From Pseudomonas sp. TH15 (GTDB taxonomy: Bacteria > Pseudomonadota > Gammaproteobacteria > Pseudomonadales > Pseudomonadaceae), in NCBI RefSeq assembly GCF_016651105.1, contig NZ_JAEKEL010000001.1, positions 3,152,001-3,216,000 on the forward strand: a DNA stretch of 64,000 nucleotides, given 5' to 3'. Below are positions 1 through 14,000 of this stretch, piece by piece. Within the stretch, counting starts at the first letter, position 1; each line of letters begins with the position of its first letter. The translations under genes and the position numbers were made by a program. The notes under the pieces are model-generated. The model was not told where the DNA came from and ran no database searches. It was given only the letters and a program-made list of their open reading frames with translations.

Positions 1-1
1 A

Positions 2-3000
2 GAACTGACTGCCCTGGTCGAGCACTGCTGCGCCCTCGACACCGCGCAAGTGACGCCGTCGGACTTCCCGTTGGCGCGCATCAGCCAGGCGCAACTGGAT
101 GCGTTGCCGGTCGCCGCCGCCGTCATCGAAGATGTTTATCCGCTGTCGCCGATGCAGCAGGGCATGTTGTTCCATACCCTGTATGAACCGCAGGTCGAGG
201 CGTATATCAGCCAGATGCGCCTGGACATTCAGGGCCTCGATCCACAGCGTTTTGCCGACGCCTGGCAAGCGGCGCTGGCGCGTCATGATGTGTTGCGCAG
301 CAGCTTCCATTGGCAAGGCCTGGACAGCGCCCATCAAGTGATCAGCCGCCAAGTGCAACTGCCGCTGCAGGTGCTGGAAAACACGGACACCGATGCGCTG
401 GCCGAGACGGAGCGGGCGCAAGGTTTTGGACTCGACTGCGCGCCGTTGTTGCGCTTGAAGCTGGTGCGCACCGGCGCCGATAGCTGGCATTTGATCTACA
501 CCAGCCATCACATCCTCATGGACGGCTGGAGTAATGCGCAGCTGCTCGGCGAGGTGATTTCGCACTACGCCGACGCGCGCTCATTGCCGGCGCCGGTGGG
601 GCATTACCGCGATTACATGGGCTGGTTGCAGCAGCAATCGGCAGACGCTGGCAAAGCGTTCTGGAGCGCTGCGCTGGCGCCGTTGCAGGCGCCGACACTG
701 CTCGCCGATGCCGTGCGTGCGCCCGTTGCTGGCCACGGCACAGACGAGCATCGCGAGGTGATCGACGCAGCCGCAACGCGGCGTCTGGGCGAGTTCGCCC
801 GTCAGCAGAAAGTCACCCTCAACACGTTGCTGCAAGCGGCCTGGAGCCTGTTGCTGCAACGCTACACCGGGCAGGACTGCGTAGCGTTCGGTGCGACAGT
901 GGCCGGTCGTTCGGCGCCGCTGCCGGGCATCGAGCAGCAACTGGGGTTGTTCATCAACACCTTGCCGCTGGTGTGCAACCCGCGCCCGGATCAGCGCGTC
1001 GGGCAGTGGTTGAGTGATCTGCAGGCGCAGAACCTGGCCCTGCGTGAATTCGAGCATGTGCCGTTGTACGACATTCAAGGCTGGGCAGGGCATCAGGGCT
1101 CGGCGCTGTTCGACAGTCTGCTGGTGTTCGAAAACTTCCCGGTCGCCGAGGCGCTGAAACAGGGCGCGCCGGCCGGGTTGACCTTCGGCAACCTGCATAA
1201 CCATGAACGCACTCACTATCCGCTGACGCTGGGCATCGAACTGGGCGCCACGCTGAGCCTGGAGATGAGCTACGACGCCGCGCGATTCAGCGCTGCCCAA
1301 GTGCACATGCTCTGCGCCAACCTGCGCCACTTGCTTGAGCAATTGATCACCAACGTCACCGCTTGCCTCGGTAACCTGACGTTGCTCGATGCCGTTGCCA
1401 CGCACACCATGCTCGCCCATTGCCAGCCGCCAGCGCTGCAATTGCAGCACACCGGCCTGGTGCACGAGCGCATTGCCGCGCAGGCCAAAGCCACACCGCA
1501 GGCACTGGCCGTACAGTGCGGTGAACAGCGTCTGAGCTATGACGAACTCAACCGTCAGGCGAATCGCCTCGCTCACCGTCTGCTGGCCAGCGGTGCAGCA
1601 CCGGGCAAACGCATCGGTCTGGCGCTGCGTCGTGGCCCGCAAATGATCGTCAGTTTGCTGGCCGTGCTGAAGACGGGCGCCGCTTACGTACCGCTTGATG
1701 CCAACTACCCGGCCCAGCGTCTGGCCTACATGATCGAAGACAGCCGTGTCGATCTGCTGCTCGATGAATCCGCTCTGCTGCAAGACGTGCCGCTGCCGGC
1801 AGGTCTTGAACATTTGCACCTGGGCGAAATCATCGAGACGCTGGGCGCTTATCCGGACAGCGATCCGCTGAATCACGCCACGGTCAATGACCTGGCGTAC
1901 GTGATTTACACCTCGGGTTCCACCGGCCAGCCAAAAGGCGTGGCGATTGCTCACGCGGCGCTGCGCGAGTTCTGCCAGACCGGTGCCGAGTATTCGGCGC
2001 TCACCGCTGATGATCGCGTGCTGCAATTTGCGACGTTCAGCTTCGATGGTTTTGTCGAACAGTGCTACCCGCCGCTGTGTGTCGGTGCGGCGCTGATCAT
2101 GCGCGGTGACGAACTCTGGGACGTCATCCAGTTGGCCGAGCAGATCGTCGGCAATGGCGTGACCCTGGCGGACTTGCCGGCAGCTTATTGGTTCTTGCTG
2201 GCGCGTGAATGTGCTGGCGGCAACATCGCCAGCCTGGGCCCGTTGCGTCAGGTTCACGTCGGTGGTGAAGCGATGTCGGTCGAAGGCCTGCGCCTGTGGC
2301 ACGAGGCTGGGTTGAGCCATGTGCGCTTGCTCAACACCTACGGGCCGACCGAGGCGACGGTGGTGTCCAGCGTCCACGATTGCCGGCTGAGCGATGCCAA
2401 CGATAGTTTCGGCATTCCGATTGGCCGAGCCATCCCCGGCCGCGCGTTGTACGTGCTCGACAGCGCCGGGCAATTGCTGCCGGCTGGCGGTGTCGGCGAG
2501 TTGTGCATTGGCGCGAGCGCCTGTCTGGCGCAGCAGTATTTCGACCGTCCGGCCCTCACCGCCGAGCGCTTCCTGCCAGACCCGTTTGCCGCCGAGGCAG
2601 GGGCGCGGCTGTACCGCAGCGGCGACCTGGCCCGTTATAACGAAAACGGCGATCTGGAATACGCCGGGCGGATCGACCACCAAGTGAAGATTCGTGGCTT
2701 GCGCATTGAGATGGGGGAAATCGAAGCCTGTCTGCAAGCGCAGGAAGGCGTGCACGCCGCCGCAGTCATCGCTCAGGATTTCCCGGGGGCGCACAACTGG
2801 TGGCTTATGTGGTGCCCGAAGCAGGCACCGAACCTGCGACCGCGCAGGCGCAGTGGCTGGGCTCGCTCAAAGCTTCGCTGCAACAAGTGCTGCCCGATTA
2901 CATGGTGCCGGCACACCTGCTGTTGCTGGACGCGTTGCCCTTGAACAACAACGGCAAACTGGATCGCACCGCGCTGCCGAAAGCCGAACTGAACCAGGAT

Positions 3001-6000
3001 TTGTGCGCTTATGCCGCGCCGCAGACCTTGCTGCAGGTGCAACTGGCGCAGATCTGGGAAGCCGTGCTGGAGTCCGGCGCGGTGGGGCTCAACGATCACT
3101 TTTTCGAACGCGGCGGTCACTCGTTGCTGGCCACCCAGGTGATTTCCCGGGTCCGCCAGACGCTCAAGCTCGATGTGCCGATGCGCACCCTGTTCGAGCA
3201 GCCGACGCTGCAAGCCTTTGCCGCCGCCTGCGCGACCCTGCAACACAGCGAAACTGTGCCAATGCTGGCGTTGCCGCGCGGTGATGCACTGGCGTTGTCT
3301 TATGCCCAGGAACGTCAGTGGTTCCTCTGGCAACTGGAGCCGGACAGCGCCGCTTACCACGTGCCAAGTGCACTGCGCTTGCGCGGTGCGCTGGACATCG
3401 CTGCGTTGCAGCACAGCTTCAATCAACTGGTGGCCCGTCACGAACCGTTGCGCACCACGTTCCGTCAGGACCACGAACGCACCGTGCAGGTGGTTCATGC
3501 GCAGGGACAATTGACGATTGAACAACACCGCCTCAACACCGAAGAGGGGCCGGCGAACTGGGTGCAGGCGCAGATCCGTCAACCGTTCGATCTGTTGAAC
3601 GGGCCACTGCTGCGCGTCGCTCTGCTACGGATGGCGGCGGATGATCATGTGTTGGTGATCACTCAGCACCACATCGTTTCTGACGGCTGGTCGATGCAAG
3701 TGATGGTGCGCGAACTGATGGCGATGTACGCCGCAGAATGCGCCGGACAACCGCTCGAACTGGCAGCGCTGACGCTGCAATATGCCGATTTCGCCCAGTG
3801 GCAACGACAGTGGATGGAGGCCGGCGAACGTCAGCGCCAACTCGATTATTGGAGGGCTCAACTCGGCGGCGAACAACCGGTGCTGGAGCTGCCGCTGGAC
3901 CATTCGCGTCCGGCGGTGCAGAGCTATCGTGGCGCGCGGCTGGATGCGCCGCTGGAATCCGCGTTGAGTGCGCAATTGCAGGAGGTTGCCCGACGTGAGG
4001 GGGTGACGATGTTCATGCTCTTGCTGGCCTCGTTCCAGACCCTGTTGCACCGCTACAGTGGTCAGGACGATATCCGCGTCGGTGTGCCGATTGCCAACCG
4101 CAACCGCGCTGAAACCGAAGGCCTGATCGGCTTCTTCGTCAACACCCAGGTGATGCGTGCACAGTTTGCCGGGGACCTGAGTTTCCGTGATCTGCTGGCG
4201 CAGACGCGTCAGGCCGCAATGGGCGCCCAGGCGCATCAGGATCTGCCGTTCGAGCAATTGGTCGAAGCGCTGGCGCCAGAGCGGAGCCTGAGCCACAGCC
4301 CGTTGTTCCAGGTGCTGTTCAACCACCAGCGCGATGCCGCGCCGGTCACCGCTGTGGCGGATTTGCGCATCGAAGGCCTGCCGTGGGACAGCGCCACCGC
4401 CCAGTTCGACCTGACCCTGGACACCACCGAAACCGCCGCCGGGCTGATGGTCAGTCTGACTTACGCCAGCGATCTGTTCGAGGCGACGACCATCGCGCGC
4501 CTGTTCGAACACTGGCAGGCATTGCTGCGGGCGATTATCGCTGCACCGCAGCAGGCGATCGCCGCGTTGCCGATGCTCGCCGCGCAGGAGCGTCAGCAGA
4601 TTCTCGAAGACTGGAACGCCACTGCCACCGAATACCCGCTGCACCTGAGCGTGCAGCAGTTGATCGAAGCGCAAGTGCTGCGCACGCCGCACGCCTTGGC
4701 GCTGATCTTCAACGAGCAACACCTCAGCTACGCGCAGCTCAATGCCCAGGCCAACCAATTGGCTCGCGTGCTGTTGCAACACGGCGTCGGCCCGGAGGTC
4801 TTGGTCGGCATCGCGGTCGAGCGTTCGACGCAGATGATCATCAGCCTGCTGGCGGTGCTCAAGGCTGGCGGCGCCTACGTGCCGCTGGACCCGGAATACC
4901 CGGCCGAGCGCCTCGGCGCGATGATCGAAGACAGTGGCCTGCGCGTGTTGCTGACCCAGGCGCATCTGCTCGATGCCTTGCCATTGAGCGGTCAGGTACA
5001 CACCCTGTTGATCGAGGCGTCGCTGGAGGGCTTCGCCAGCGACAATCCGGATGTAGCGGTCACAGGTGAAAACCTTGCCTACGTGATTTACACCTCCGGC
5101 TCCACCGGCAAACCGAAAGGCGCTGGCAACCGTCATGTCGCCCTGACCAACCGTCTGTGCTGGATGCAACAGGCCTATAAGATCGGCGCGGGCGACAGCG
5201 TGCTGCAAAAGACCCCTTTCAGCTTTGACGTGTCGGTGTGGGAGTTCTTCTGGCCACTGATGACCGGCGCACGTCTGGTCGTCGCAGCCCCGGGCGATCA
5301 CCGCGATCCGGCAAAACTGGTGGCGCTGATCAATCGCGAACACATCACCACGCTGCACTTTGTGCCGTCGATGTTGCAAGCCTTCTTGCAAGACGCCGAG
5401 GTCGGTACGTGCACCAGCCTGCAACGCATCGTCTGCAGCGGTGAAGCGCTGCCGGCAGACGCGCAACAGCAAGTCTTCGCCAAGCTGCCAACTGCCGGGC
5501 TGTACAACCTTTACGGCCCGACCGAAGCGGCCATCGACGTGACGCACTGGACGTGTGTGGAGGAGGGCCGCGACAGCGTGCCGATCGGCCAGCCGATTGC
5601 CAACCTCGGCTGCTACATCCTTGACGATAACCTTGAGCCGGTGCCGACCGGCGTGCTCGGCGAGTTGTACCTGGCGGGCGTCGGTCTGGCGCGCGGCTAC
5701 CACCAGCGTCCGGTGCTGACCGCCGAACGTTTTGCGGTCAGCCCTTTCGGCGCCGGCGAACGGATCTACCGCACCGGTGACCTGGCACGCTACCGCGCTG
5801 ACGGCGTGATCGAATATGCCGGCCGAATCGACCATCAGGTCAAGCTGCGCGGCCTGCGTATCGAACTCGGTGAAATCGAAGCGCGTCTGCTCGAACACGC
5901 CATTGTCCGAGAAGCCGCGGTGTTGGTGATCGACGGCAAACTGTTGACCGGTTACGTGGTGCTGAACGAAGACAGCGCGGACTGGCGCGACACCCTAATG

Positions 6001-9000
6001 CGTCATTTGCACGCCGGGCTGCCGGAATACATGGTGCCCAACCAGTGGCTGACGCTGCCGCAGATGCCGTTGAGTCCCAACGGCAAGCTGGATCGCAAGG
6101 CGCTGCCGAAGCCTGAATTGGGCGCCGGCAAAGCCGAATACATCGCTCCGCGCAATGAGCTGGAGCAGCGTATCGCTGCGGTGTGGGCCGATGTGCTGAA
6201 ACTGCCGCGAGTCGGCTTGGCCGATAACTTCTTTGAACTGGGTGGCGATTCGATCATTTCGATTCAAGTGGTAGCCCGTGCCCGTCAGGCCGGAATCCGC
6301 TTTACCCCCAAAGACTTGTTCCAGTACCAGACCGTCCAGGCGCTGGCGGGCGTCGCGACGCTGGGCGATGGCGCGGCGCAGATCGATCAGGGCGCGGTCA
6401 GTGGCGCCACGCCGTTGCTGCCGTTCCAGCAGTGGTTCTTTGCGGCCGAGATTGCCGAGCAGCATCACTGGAACCAGTCGGTGATGCTCAAACCGGCCGT
6501 CAGCATTGAGGCAACTGCGCTTGAGCAAGCCTTGCAAGCACTGGTCGCGCATCACGATGCCTTGCGCCTGTCGTTCACAGAAACGGCCAGCGGCTGGACC
6601 GCAAATCATCACGCAACAACGGTGCAACACACCCTGCTGATGCAGGCGAGTGTCAGCGATGAACAACAGTTGCAGGACGCTTGCCTTGAGGCACAACGCA
6701 GCTTCGACCTGGCTCACGGCCCGCTGTTGCGTGGCTTGTTGGTGACCTTGGCCGATGGTTCGCAACGCTTGCTGCTGGCGGTGCACCACTTGGTGGTGGA
6801 CGGTGTGTCATGGCGGATTCTGCTGGAAGATTTGCAAAGCGCTTACCAGCAGCGCATCGACGGCAAGACCCCGCGCCTGCAAGCCAAGACCAGCGCCTTC
6901 AAGCACTGGGCCGAACGTTTGCAACAACACGCGCCGCAACGCGCTGGCGAACTCGAGCTGTGGCGCGCACAACTGGCTGATGCGCCCGTCGACCTGCCGT
7001 GCACCCATCCACAGGCCAGTCTGCAAAATCGTTACGCACACACCGTCCAGACGCGCCTCGATCAAGTGCTGACCCGGCAACTGCTGCAAGAAGCGCCGGC
7101 GGCCTATCGCACTCAGGTCAACGACCTGTTGCTGACCGCGCTGGCCCGGGTGATCTGCCGCTGGACCGGCCACGCCTCGACCTTGATTCAACTCGAAGGT
7201 CATGGTCGCGAAGACCTGTTCGACGCGGTCGACCTGACCCGCACCGTCGGCTGGTTCACCAGCCTGTTCCCGGTGCGGCTGACTCCGGCCGCTGCGCTGG
7301 GCGACTCGCTCAAACAGATCAAGGAACAGCTGCGGGCAATCCCGAACAAAGGCATCGGCTTCGGCGTGTTGCGTTACCTCGGCGACGACGACGCGCGGCA
7401 ATCTGGCAGCGCTGCCGGCACCGCGCATCACCTTCAACTACCTCGGCCAGTTCGACGGCAGTTTCGATGCCGATGAAGGCGCATTGTTCAGCCCGGCCGG
7501 CGAAAGTGCCGGCCTCGAACAAAGCGCCGAAGCGCCGCTGGACAACTGGCTGGGCGTCGAAGGTCAGGTGTTTGAAGGCGAACTCGACCTGCGCTGGACC
7601 TTCAGCCGCGAGGTGTTCAACGAAGCGACCATCGCCCGATTGGCCGATGAATACGCGGTCGAACTGGCGGCGCTGGTCGAGCATTGCTGCGCCGCGCAGA
7701 ACGCCGGCATCACGCCGTCGGACTTCCCGTTGGCGTCGCTCAACCAGCAACAGCTCGACGCCTTGCCGGGTGCCGGTGCCGATGTCGAAGACATCTACCC
7801 GCTGTCGCCGATGCAACAGGGCATGTTGTTCCACAGCCTGTACAAACAAGGTTCGGGCGATTACATCAACCAGATGCGCGTAAGCGTCGAAGGCCTGGAT
7901 CCCGAGCGTTTGCGTCAGGCCTGGCAGGGCGCGGTCGACCGCCATGCGATTCTGCGTACGCGGTTCGTGTGGATCTCCGAGCAGGAACAGCCGCTGCAAA
8001 TCGTCCAGCGCCAGGCCGAGTTGCCGTTCAGCCTGCAGGACTGGCGAGGCCGCGCTGACCTGCCGTCGGCGCTCGACGTGCTGGCGCAAGAGCAACTGCA
8101 ACAGGGCTTCGACCTGTTGCGGGCACCGTTGCTGCGTCTGGTGCTGGTGCGCACCGATGATGACCGCCACGAAATGATCTACACCAGCCATCACATTTTG
8201 ATGGACGGCTGGAGCAACTCGCAGCTGTTGGGCGAAGTGCTGCAACGCTACGCCGGTGTAACCCCGGCCGCGCCGCTGGGCCGTTATGCTGATTACATCG
8301 GCTGGCTGCAGCGTCAGGACGGTCAGGCCAGCGAACGCTTCTGGACTGAGCGTCTGGCCGACCTGGAGGAACGGACTCACTTGGCCCGCAGCTGCCTGGA
8401 TACGCTGGCGACCGCTGGCCAGAGCGGTTACGACCAGCAAACCCGATGGCTGGGCCGTGAGCAGACGCAACGTCTGGGCGCGTTCGCCCGTCAGCACAAG
8501 GTCACCCTCAACACGCTGGTGCAAGCCGCGTGGCTGCTGCTGTTGCAACGCTACACCGGGCTCGACACGGTCAGCTTCGGCGCCACGGTGTCCGGGCGTC
8601 CGGCGCAGTTGGCGGGCGTCGAGCAACAGATCGGTTTGTTCATCAACACCTTGCCGGTAATCGCCAGCCCGCGTGCCGAGCAGCCGCTGTCGCAGTGGTT
8701 GCAGCAAGTGCAGGCGCAAAACCTGGCACTGCGCGAGCAGGAACATACGCCGCTGTTCGACATCCAGCGTTGGGCCGGGCAGGGCGGTGAAGCGCTGTTC
8801 GACAACATCCTGGTGTTCGAGAACTACCCGATCTCCGAGGTACTGGAGCAAGGTTCGCCGCAAGGCCTGCGCTTTGGCCAGGCGTGCAGCCAGGAACAGA
8901 CCAACCTGCCGTTGACGGTGCTGGTGGATCTGGGCGACAGCCTGTCGTTGCAATTCGCCTACGCCCGGCAACATTTCAGCGCTGCGCAGATCGGGCAGAT

Positions 9001-11017
9001 AAGCGGCCACTTGCAGCACCTGTTGCAGCAAATGGCCGACTCGCCGGCGCAACGTCTGTTGGCCGATCTGAGTGTGTTCGATGCCGCGCAGCACCAGGCG
9101 GTGTTGCAGGACTGGAACCGTGCGCCGGCCACCTTTGCGCAAACCCGCACTCTGCCACAGCTGATCGAAGCACAAGTGCGTCGGGCACCGCAGGCAATTG
9201 CCGTGAGCCTGGGCGAGGAACATTTGAGCTACGGCGAACTCAACGCCCGTGCCAACCGCCTGGCCCATGCCCTGATCGCACGGGGCGTCGGCGCCGATGT
9301 GCTGGTCGGTCTGGCTGCCGAGCGTTCGATCGACATGATCGTCGGCCTGGTCGCCATCCTCAAGGCCGGCGGCGCTTACCTGCCGCTGGACCCGCAGTAC
9401 CCGGCCGAGCGCTTGCAATACATGATCGAAGACAGCGGCATTGCCTTGCTGCTGATGCAGCCGGGGGTGCTCGATCATCTGGCGGTGGCCGACAGCGTCG
9501 AAACCCTGCTGCTGGGTGATGACAGCCGCTGGCAGGATCAATTGGCGACCGATCCGCTGGTCTGGGCCGACAGCGCCAGCCTCGCTTACGTGATCTACAC
9601 CTCCGGTTCCACCGGTAAACCGAAAGGCACGTTGCTGCCGCACCACAACATCCTGCGTCTGTTCGAAGCCACCGAGCCATGGTTCGGGTTCGGCCCGCAA
9701 GACGTCTGGAGCCTGTTCCATTCCTACGCTTTCGACTTCTCCGTGTGGGAGATTTTCGGCGCGTTGCTGCACGGCGGCGAGTTGCTGATCGTGCCGTACG
9801 ACGTCAGCCGTTCTCCGCAGGATTTCCACGCGTTGCTGTGCGACGCCGGGGTCACGGTGTTGAACCAGACGCCGTCGGCGTTCAAGCAATTGATGCACGT
9901 CGCTTGCGCCGATCAACGCGCCAACGCATTGCGCTACGTGGTGTTTGGCGGTGAAGCGTTGGACGTGAAATCCCTGCGTCCATGGTTCGAACGCTTCGGC
10001 GATCAAGCCCCGCAACTGATCAACATGTACGGCATCACCGAAACCACGGTGCACGTGACTTACCGTCCACTGTCCCTGGTCGATCTGGAACTGGAAGCCA
10101 GCAGCCCAATCGGCGAGCCCATTACCGACCTGTCCTGGTACTTGCTCGACGGCGACCTGAACCCGGTACCGAAAGGCTGCATCGGCGAGTTATACGTCGG
10201 CCGCGCCGGCCTGGCTCGCGGTTACCTCAATCGCGGCGACCTGACCGCGCTGCGCTTTATCCCCGATCCGTTCGGCGAGAGCGGGGCGCGGTTGTACCGC
10301 ACCGGCGACCTGGCGCAGTACCGCAACGACGGCGTGATCGAATACGTCGGCCGTATCGACCACCAGGTGAAAATCCGTGGTTTCCGCATCGAACTCGGCG
10401 AAATCGAAGCGCAATTGTTGGCGCTGCCGCAAATCCGTCAGGCCGTGGTACTCGATCAACCAGGCGCCGGTGGCGTGCAACTGGTCGCGTATCTGGTGGC
10501 CGATCAGTCGGTCGAACTCGATCAACAGGGCCCGTGGCGTGAGCACCTGCGCCAGGCGCTCAAGCACAACCTGCCGGATTACATGGTGCCAACGCACCTG
10601 CTGTTCCTCGACCAATGGCCGCTGACCGCCAACGGCAAGCTCGACCGCAAGGCCCTGCCGCAACCCGACGCAAGCCAAGTGCAGCAAGACTACGTCGCCC
10701 CGCAAAGCGAACTGGAACAACAGATCGCCGCGATCTGGCAAGACGTGTTGAAACTGGAGCGCGTGGGCCTGACCGACAACTTCTTCGAGCTCGGCGGCCA
10801 TTCGCTGCTGGCCACTCAGGTGGCCCTGCGTTTGCGCGAGTTGTTGGGCTTCGAAGTGCCGTTGGCCAGCCTGTTCGCCAGTGCCGATCTGGCGGCTTTC
10901 AGCGCGGCCGTACAAGCCCTGCAACCTGATTTGCAGCCCGTTCATGATGTTTTGGCTAAATCCTTGGAGGCTCTCAATCGTTTATCAGCAGATGAACTTG
11001 AAAAACTGATTTCCTGA
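2..11017 (+). CDS. Pyoverdine non-ribosomal peptide synthetase, 5'-partial, two frameshifts
   Basis: Large cytoplasmic NRPS that extends a pyoverdine peptide. The window opens in the last codons of an epimerisation domain. The order is then C (about 130-1400, HHILMDGW at 509), A (1460-2950), T (GGHS near 3112), C (3290-4600, HHIVSDGW), A (4650-6110), T (GGDS near 6241), E (6395-7700), C (7795-9080), A (9150-10670), T (GGHS near 10792) and a short tail. Pocket residues read by alignment to GrsA are DGEDHGTV (probably Lys), DVWHVSLI (Ser, made D by the E domain) and DFWNVGMV (Thr). There is no thioesterase. The frame breaks twice: at 2785-2789 a G5 run must be G6 to continue into the A domain core QLVAYVV, and near 7402 two bases seem missing inside the E domain. 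Repaired, the visible part is 3672 codons plus stop. It could be pvdI or pvdJ; the allele name is not decidable here. A 12-base gap with a GAGAGG ribosome site leads to the next synthetase, so they are co-transcribed. Confidence 0.93.
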
Positions 11018-11029
11018 GAGGACCACGGC

Positions 11030-14000
11030 ATGCAGCAGTTGATTGAATCGGTAGGCGCGCTTTCTCCCGAGAAACGCAAGGCGCTGGCGATTCTACTGGG
11101 CAAACAGGGCATTAACCTTTATGGCATCGCGCCGATTTTCCGGCGCACCGAAGGTGAACCGTTGCTGTTGTCTTATGCCCAGGAGCGGCAGTGGTTTCTC
11201 TGGCAGATGGAGCCGGACAGCGCGGCGTACCACATCCCCACGGCGTTGCGCTTGCGCGGCGCCCTGGACATGGCGGTACTGCAGCGCAGTTTCGATACGC
11301 TGATCGAGCGTCACGAAAGTCTGCGCACCGGGTTTGCCCGAGGTGATCAGGACAAGGCCATTCAACTGATCAAGGCGCCGTATGCCTTGCAGATCGAGGT
11401 TCACCCACTGGCAGGCGAAGTCGATGAGCCGCGTTTGCGCGCGGCCATCGAAGCACAGATCGCCCGCCCGTTCGACCTTGAACAGGATGCGTTGCTGCGA
11501 GTCTGCCTGTTGCAACTGGCACCGGACGATCACGTTCTGGTGATGGTGCAACATCACATCATTTCCGATGGCTGGTCGATGCAAGTGATGGTCGGCGAGC
11601 TGATCGAACTCTATGCCGGGTTCAGTCGGGGCGCGCCGGCCACGCTGGCGGCGTTGCCCATTCAGTACGCCGACTACGCCGTGTGGCAACGTCAATGGAT
11701 GGAGGTCGGCGAGCGCGAGCGGCAACTGAGCTATTGGGTCGAACACCTGGGTTCGGATCCGGGCGTGCTGGAACTGCCGGCCGACCATCCGCGCCCGCTG
11801 GTGCAAAGCTATCGCGGCGCACGTCTGGATCTGCAACTGGACGCGGCGTTGAGCAAAGGCTTGCAGGACCTCGCGCGCCGTGAAGGCGGCACGTTGTTCA
11901 TGCTGCTGCTGGCGTCGTTCCAGACCTTGCTGCATCGCTACAGTGGTCAGTCGGACATTCGCGTTGGCGTGCCGATTGCCAACCGTAACCGGGTCGAGAC
12001 TGAAGGGTTGATTGGCTTCTTCGTCAACACTCAGGTGCTCAAGGCCGAGGTCAATCCGCAGCAGCGCTTCAGCGAGTTGCTGGCTGAGGTCAAACACGCA
12101 GCCTTGGGCGCCGAGGCGCACCAGGATCTGCCGTTTGAACAACTGGTCGAAGCGCTGCGCCCTGAGCGTAACTTGAGTCATAGCCCGCTGTTCCAGGTGT
12201 TGTACAACCACCAGAACGCCGGGCGTCAGGCCAATCAGGCCATGCAATTGCCGGGGCTTGCGGTTGAAAGTGTGAACTGGGACAGCCTCACGGCGCAGTT
12301 CGACCTGACTCTGGAAACCCATGAGTCGCCGCAAGGCGTGTGGGCCTCGCTGATCTACGCCACGGATCTGTTTGAGGCGACGTCCATCGAGCGGATGGGC
12401 CGGCACTTGCAGGCGTTGCTCAAGGGCATCGTCAGCGATGCGCAACAGCGCGTCGGCGAGTTGCCGTTGCTCGATGCCAGTGAACGGCAGGTCTTGCTGC
12501 ACGACTGGAACCCTGTGGACGCTCCGTTTGCCAGCGATCTGTGCATCCACCAGTTGATCGCTCGCCAGGCGGCGCAGACCCCGGATGCACGCGCGGTGAC
12601 CTTTGCCGAGTGGCACCTGACGTATGCCCAGCTTGAAGCGCGGGCCAACCCGTTGGCACATGCCTTGATCGAGCGTGGCGTCGGCCCGGAAGTGCGGGTC
12701 GGCGTGGCGATGCAGCGCTCGGAGAATCTGCTGGTCGCACTGCTGGCGGTGCTCAAGGCTGGGGGTGTGTACGTGCCGCTCGACCCGGATTACCCGGCCG
12801 ACCGTGTCGCTTACATGCTCGAAGACAGCCGTGCGTTGTGCCTGCTGACCGAACGCGAGGTCGCCGCCAATCTGGCGATCGCGGCCGACACCGACGTGCT
12901 GCTGATGGACAACGCCGCCGAAGATTTCGCCGCGTACCCTGCGCATGCGCCGGACACGCGGGTGTCGGCCGACAACCTGGCGTATGTGATTTACACCTCC
13001 GGTTCTACCGGCAAACCGAAAGGCGTGGCGATTGCGCATCGCAACGTGCTGGCGCTGATCGACTGGTCGCAATCGGTGTACAGCCGCGACGATATTCAAG
13101 GCGTGCTGGCCTCGACCTCGGTGTGTTTCGACCTGTCGGTGTGGGAGCTGTTTGTCACCCTGGCCAACGGTGGCTCGCTGATCATCGCCCGTAACGCGCT
13201 GGAGTTGCCGCAGTTGCCGGCCCGCGATCAGGTGCGCCTGATCAACACCGTGCCGTCGGCGATTGCCGCCCTGCAACGCAGCGGCGAGATCCCGCCGAGC
13301 GTGCGCATCATCAATCTGGCCGGTGAGCCGCTCAAGCAAGCGCTGGTCGACACCCTATACGCGCAACCGACGGTCGAGCATGTTTTCGACCTGTACGGTC
13401 CGTCGGAAGACACCACCTATTCGACCTGGACCCGGCGCACGGCCGGTGGCCAGCCGAGCATCGGTCGGCCACTGAAGCACACCGCCAGCTATGTCCTTGA
13501 TGGCGAGCTGCAACCGGTGCCGCAAGGCGTCGCCGCCGAACTGTATCTGGCCGGTGCCGGCATCACCCGCGGTTACCTGGCCCGACCGGCGTTGACCGCA
13601 GAAAAATATCTGCCGAACCCTTTCGGCGCTCCGGGCGAGCGCTTCTACCGCACGGGTGACCTGACGCGTTATCAAGCTGACGGCAACCTGCAATACGTCG
13701 GGCGTATCGACCATCAGGTCAAGGTGCGCGGTTTCCGCATCGAGTTGGGCGAGATCGAAGCACGCCTGCTGCAACAAGACGCGGTGCGCGAACTGGCGGT
13801 GCTGGCGCAGGAAGGCGCGAGCGGTCAGCAACTGGTCGCCTACATCGTGCCGAGCGCTGCCCTGGGCAATGCCGAAGAACAAGCGCGGCTGCGCGAAGTA
13901 CTCAAGGCCGGCCTGCGTGAACACCTGCCGGAGTACATGGTGCCGGCGCACTTGCTGTTCCTCGAACAACTGCCGCTGACTCCCAACGGCAAGCTTGATC

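Noticed and set aside
581..2794. 737-codon minus-strand open frame in the first synthetase
   Set aside because: Shadow of conserved C and A domains on the plus strand.
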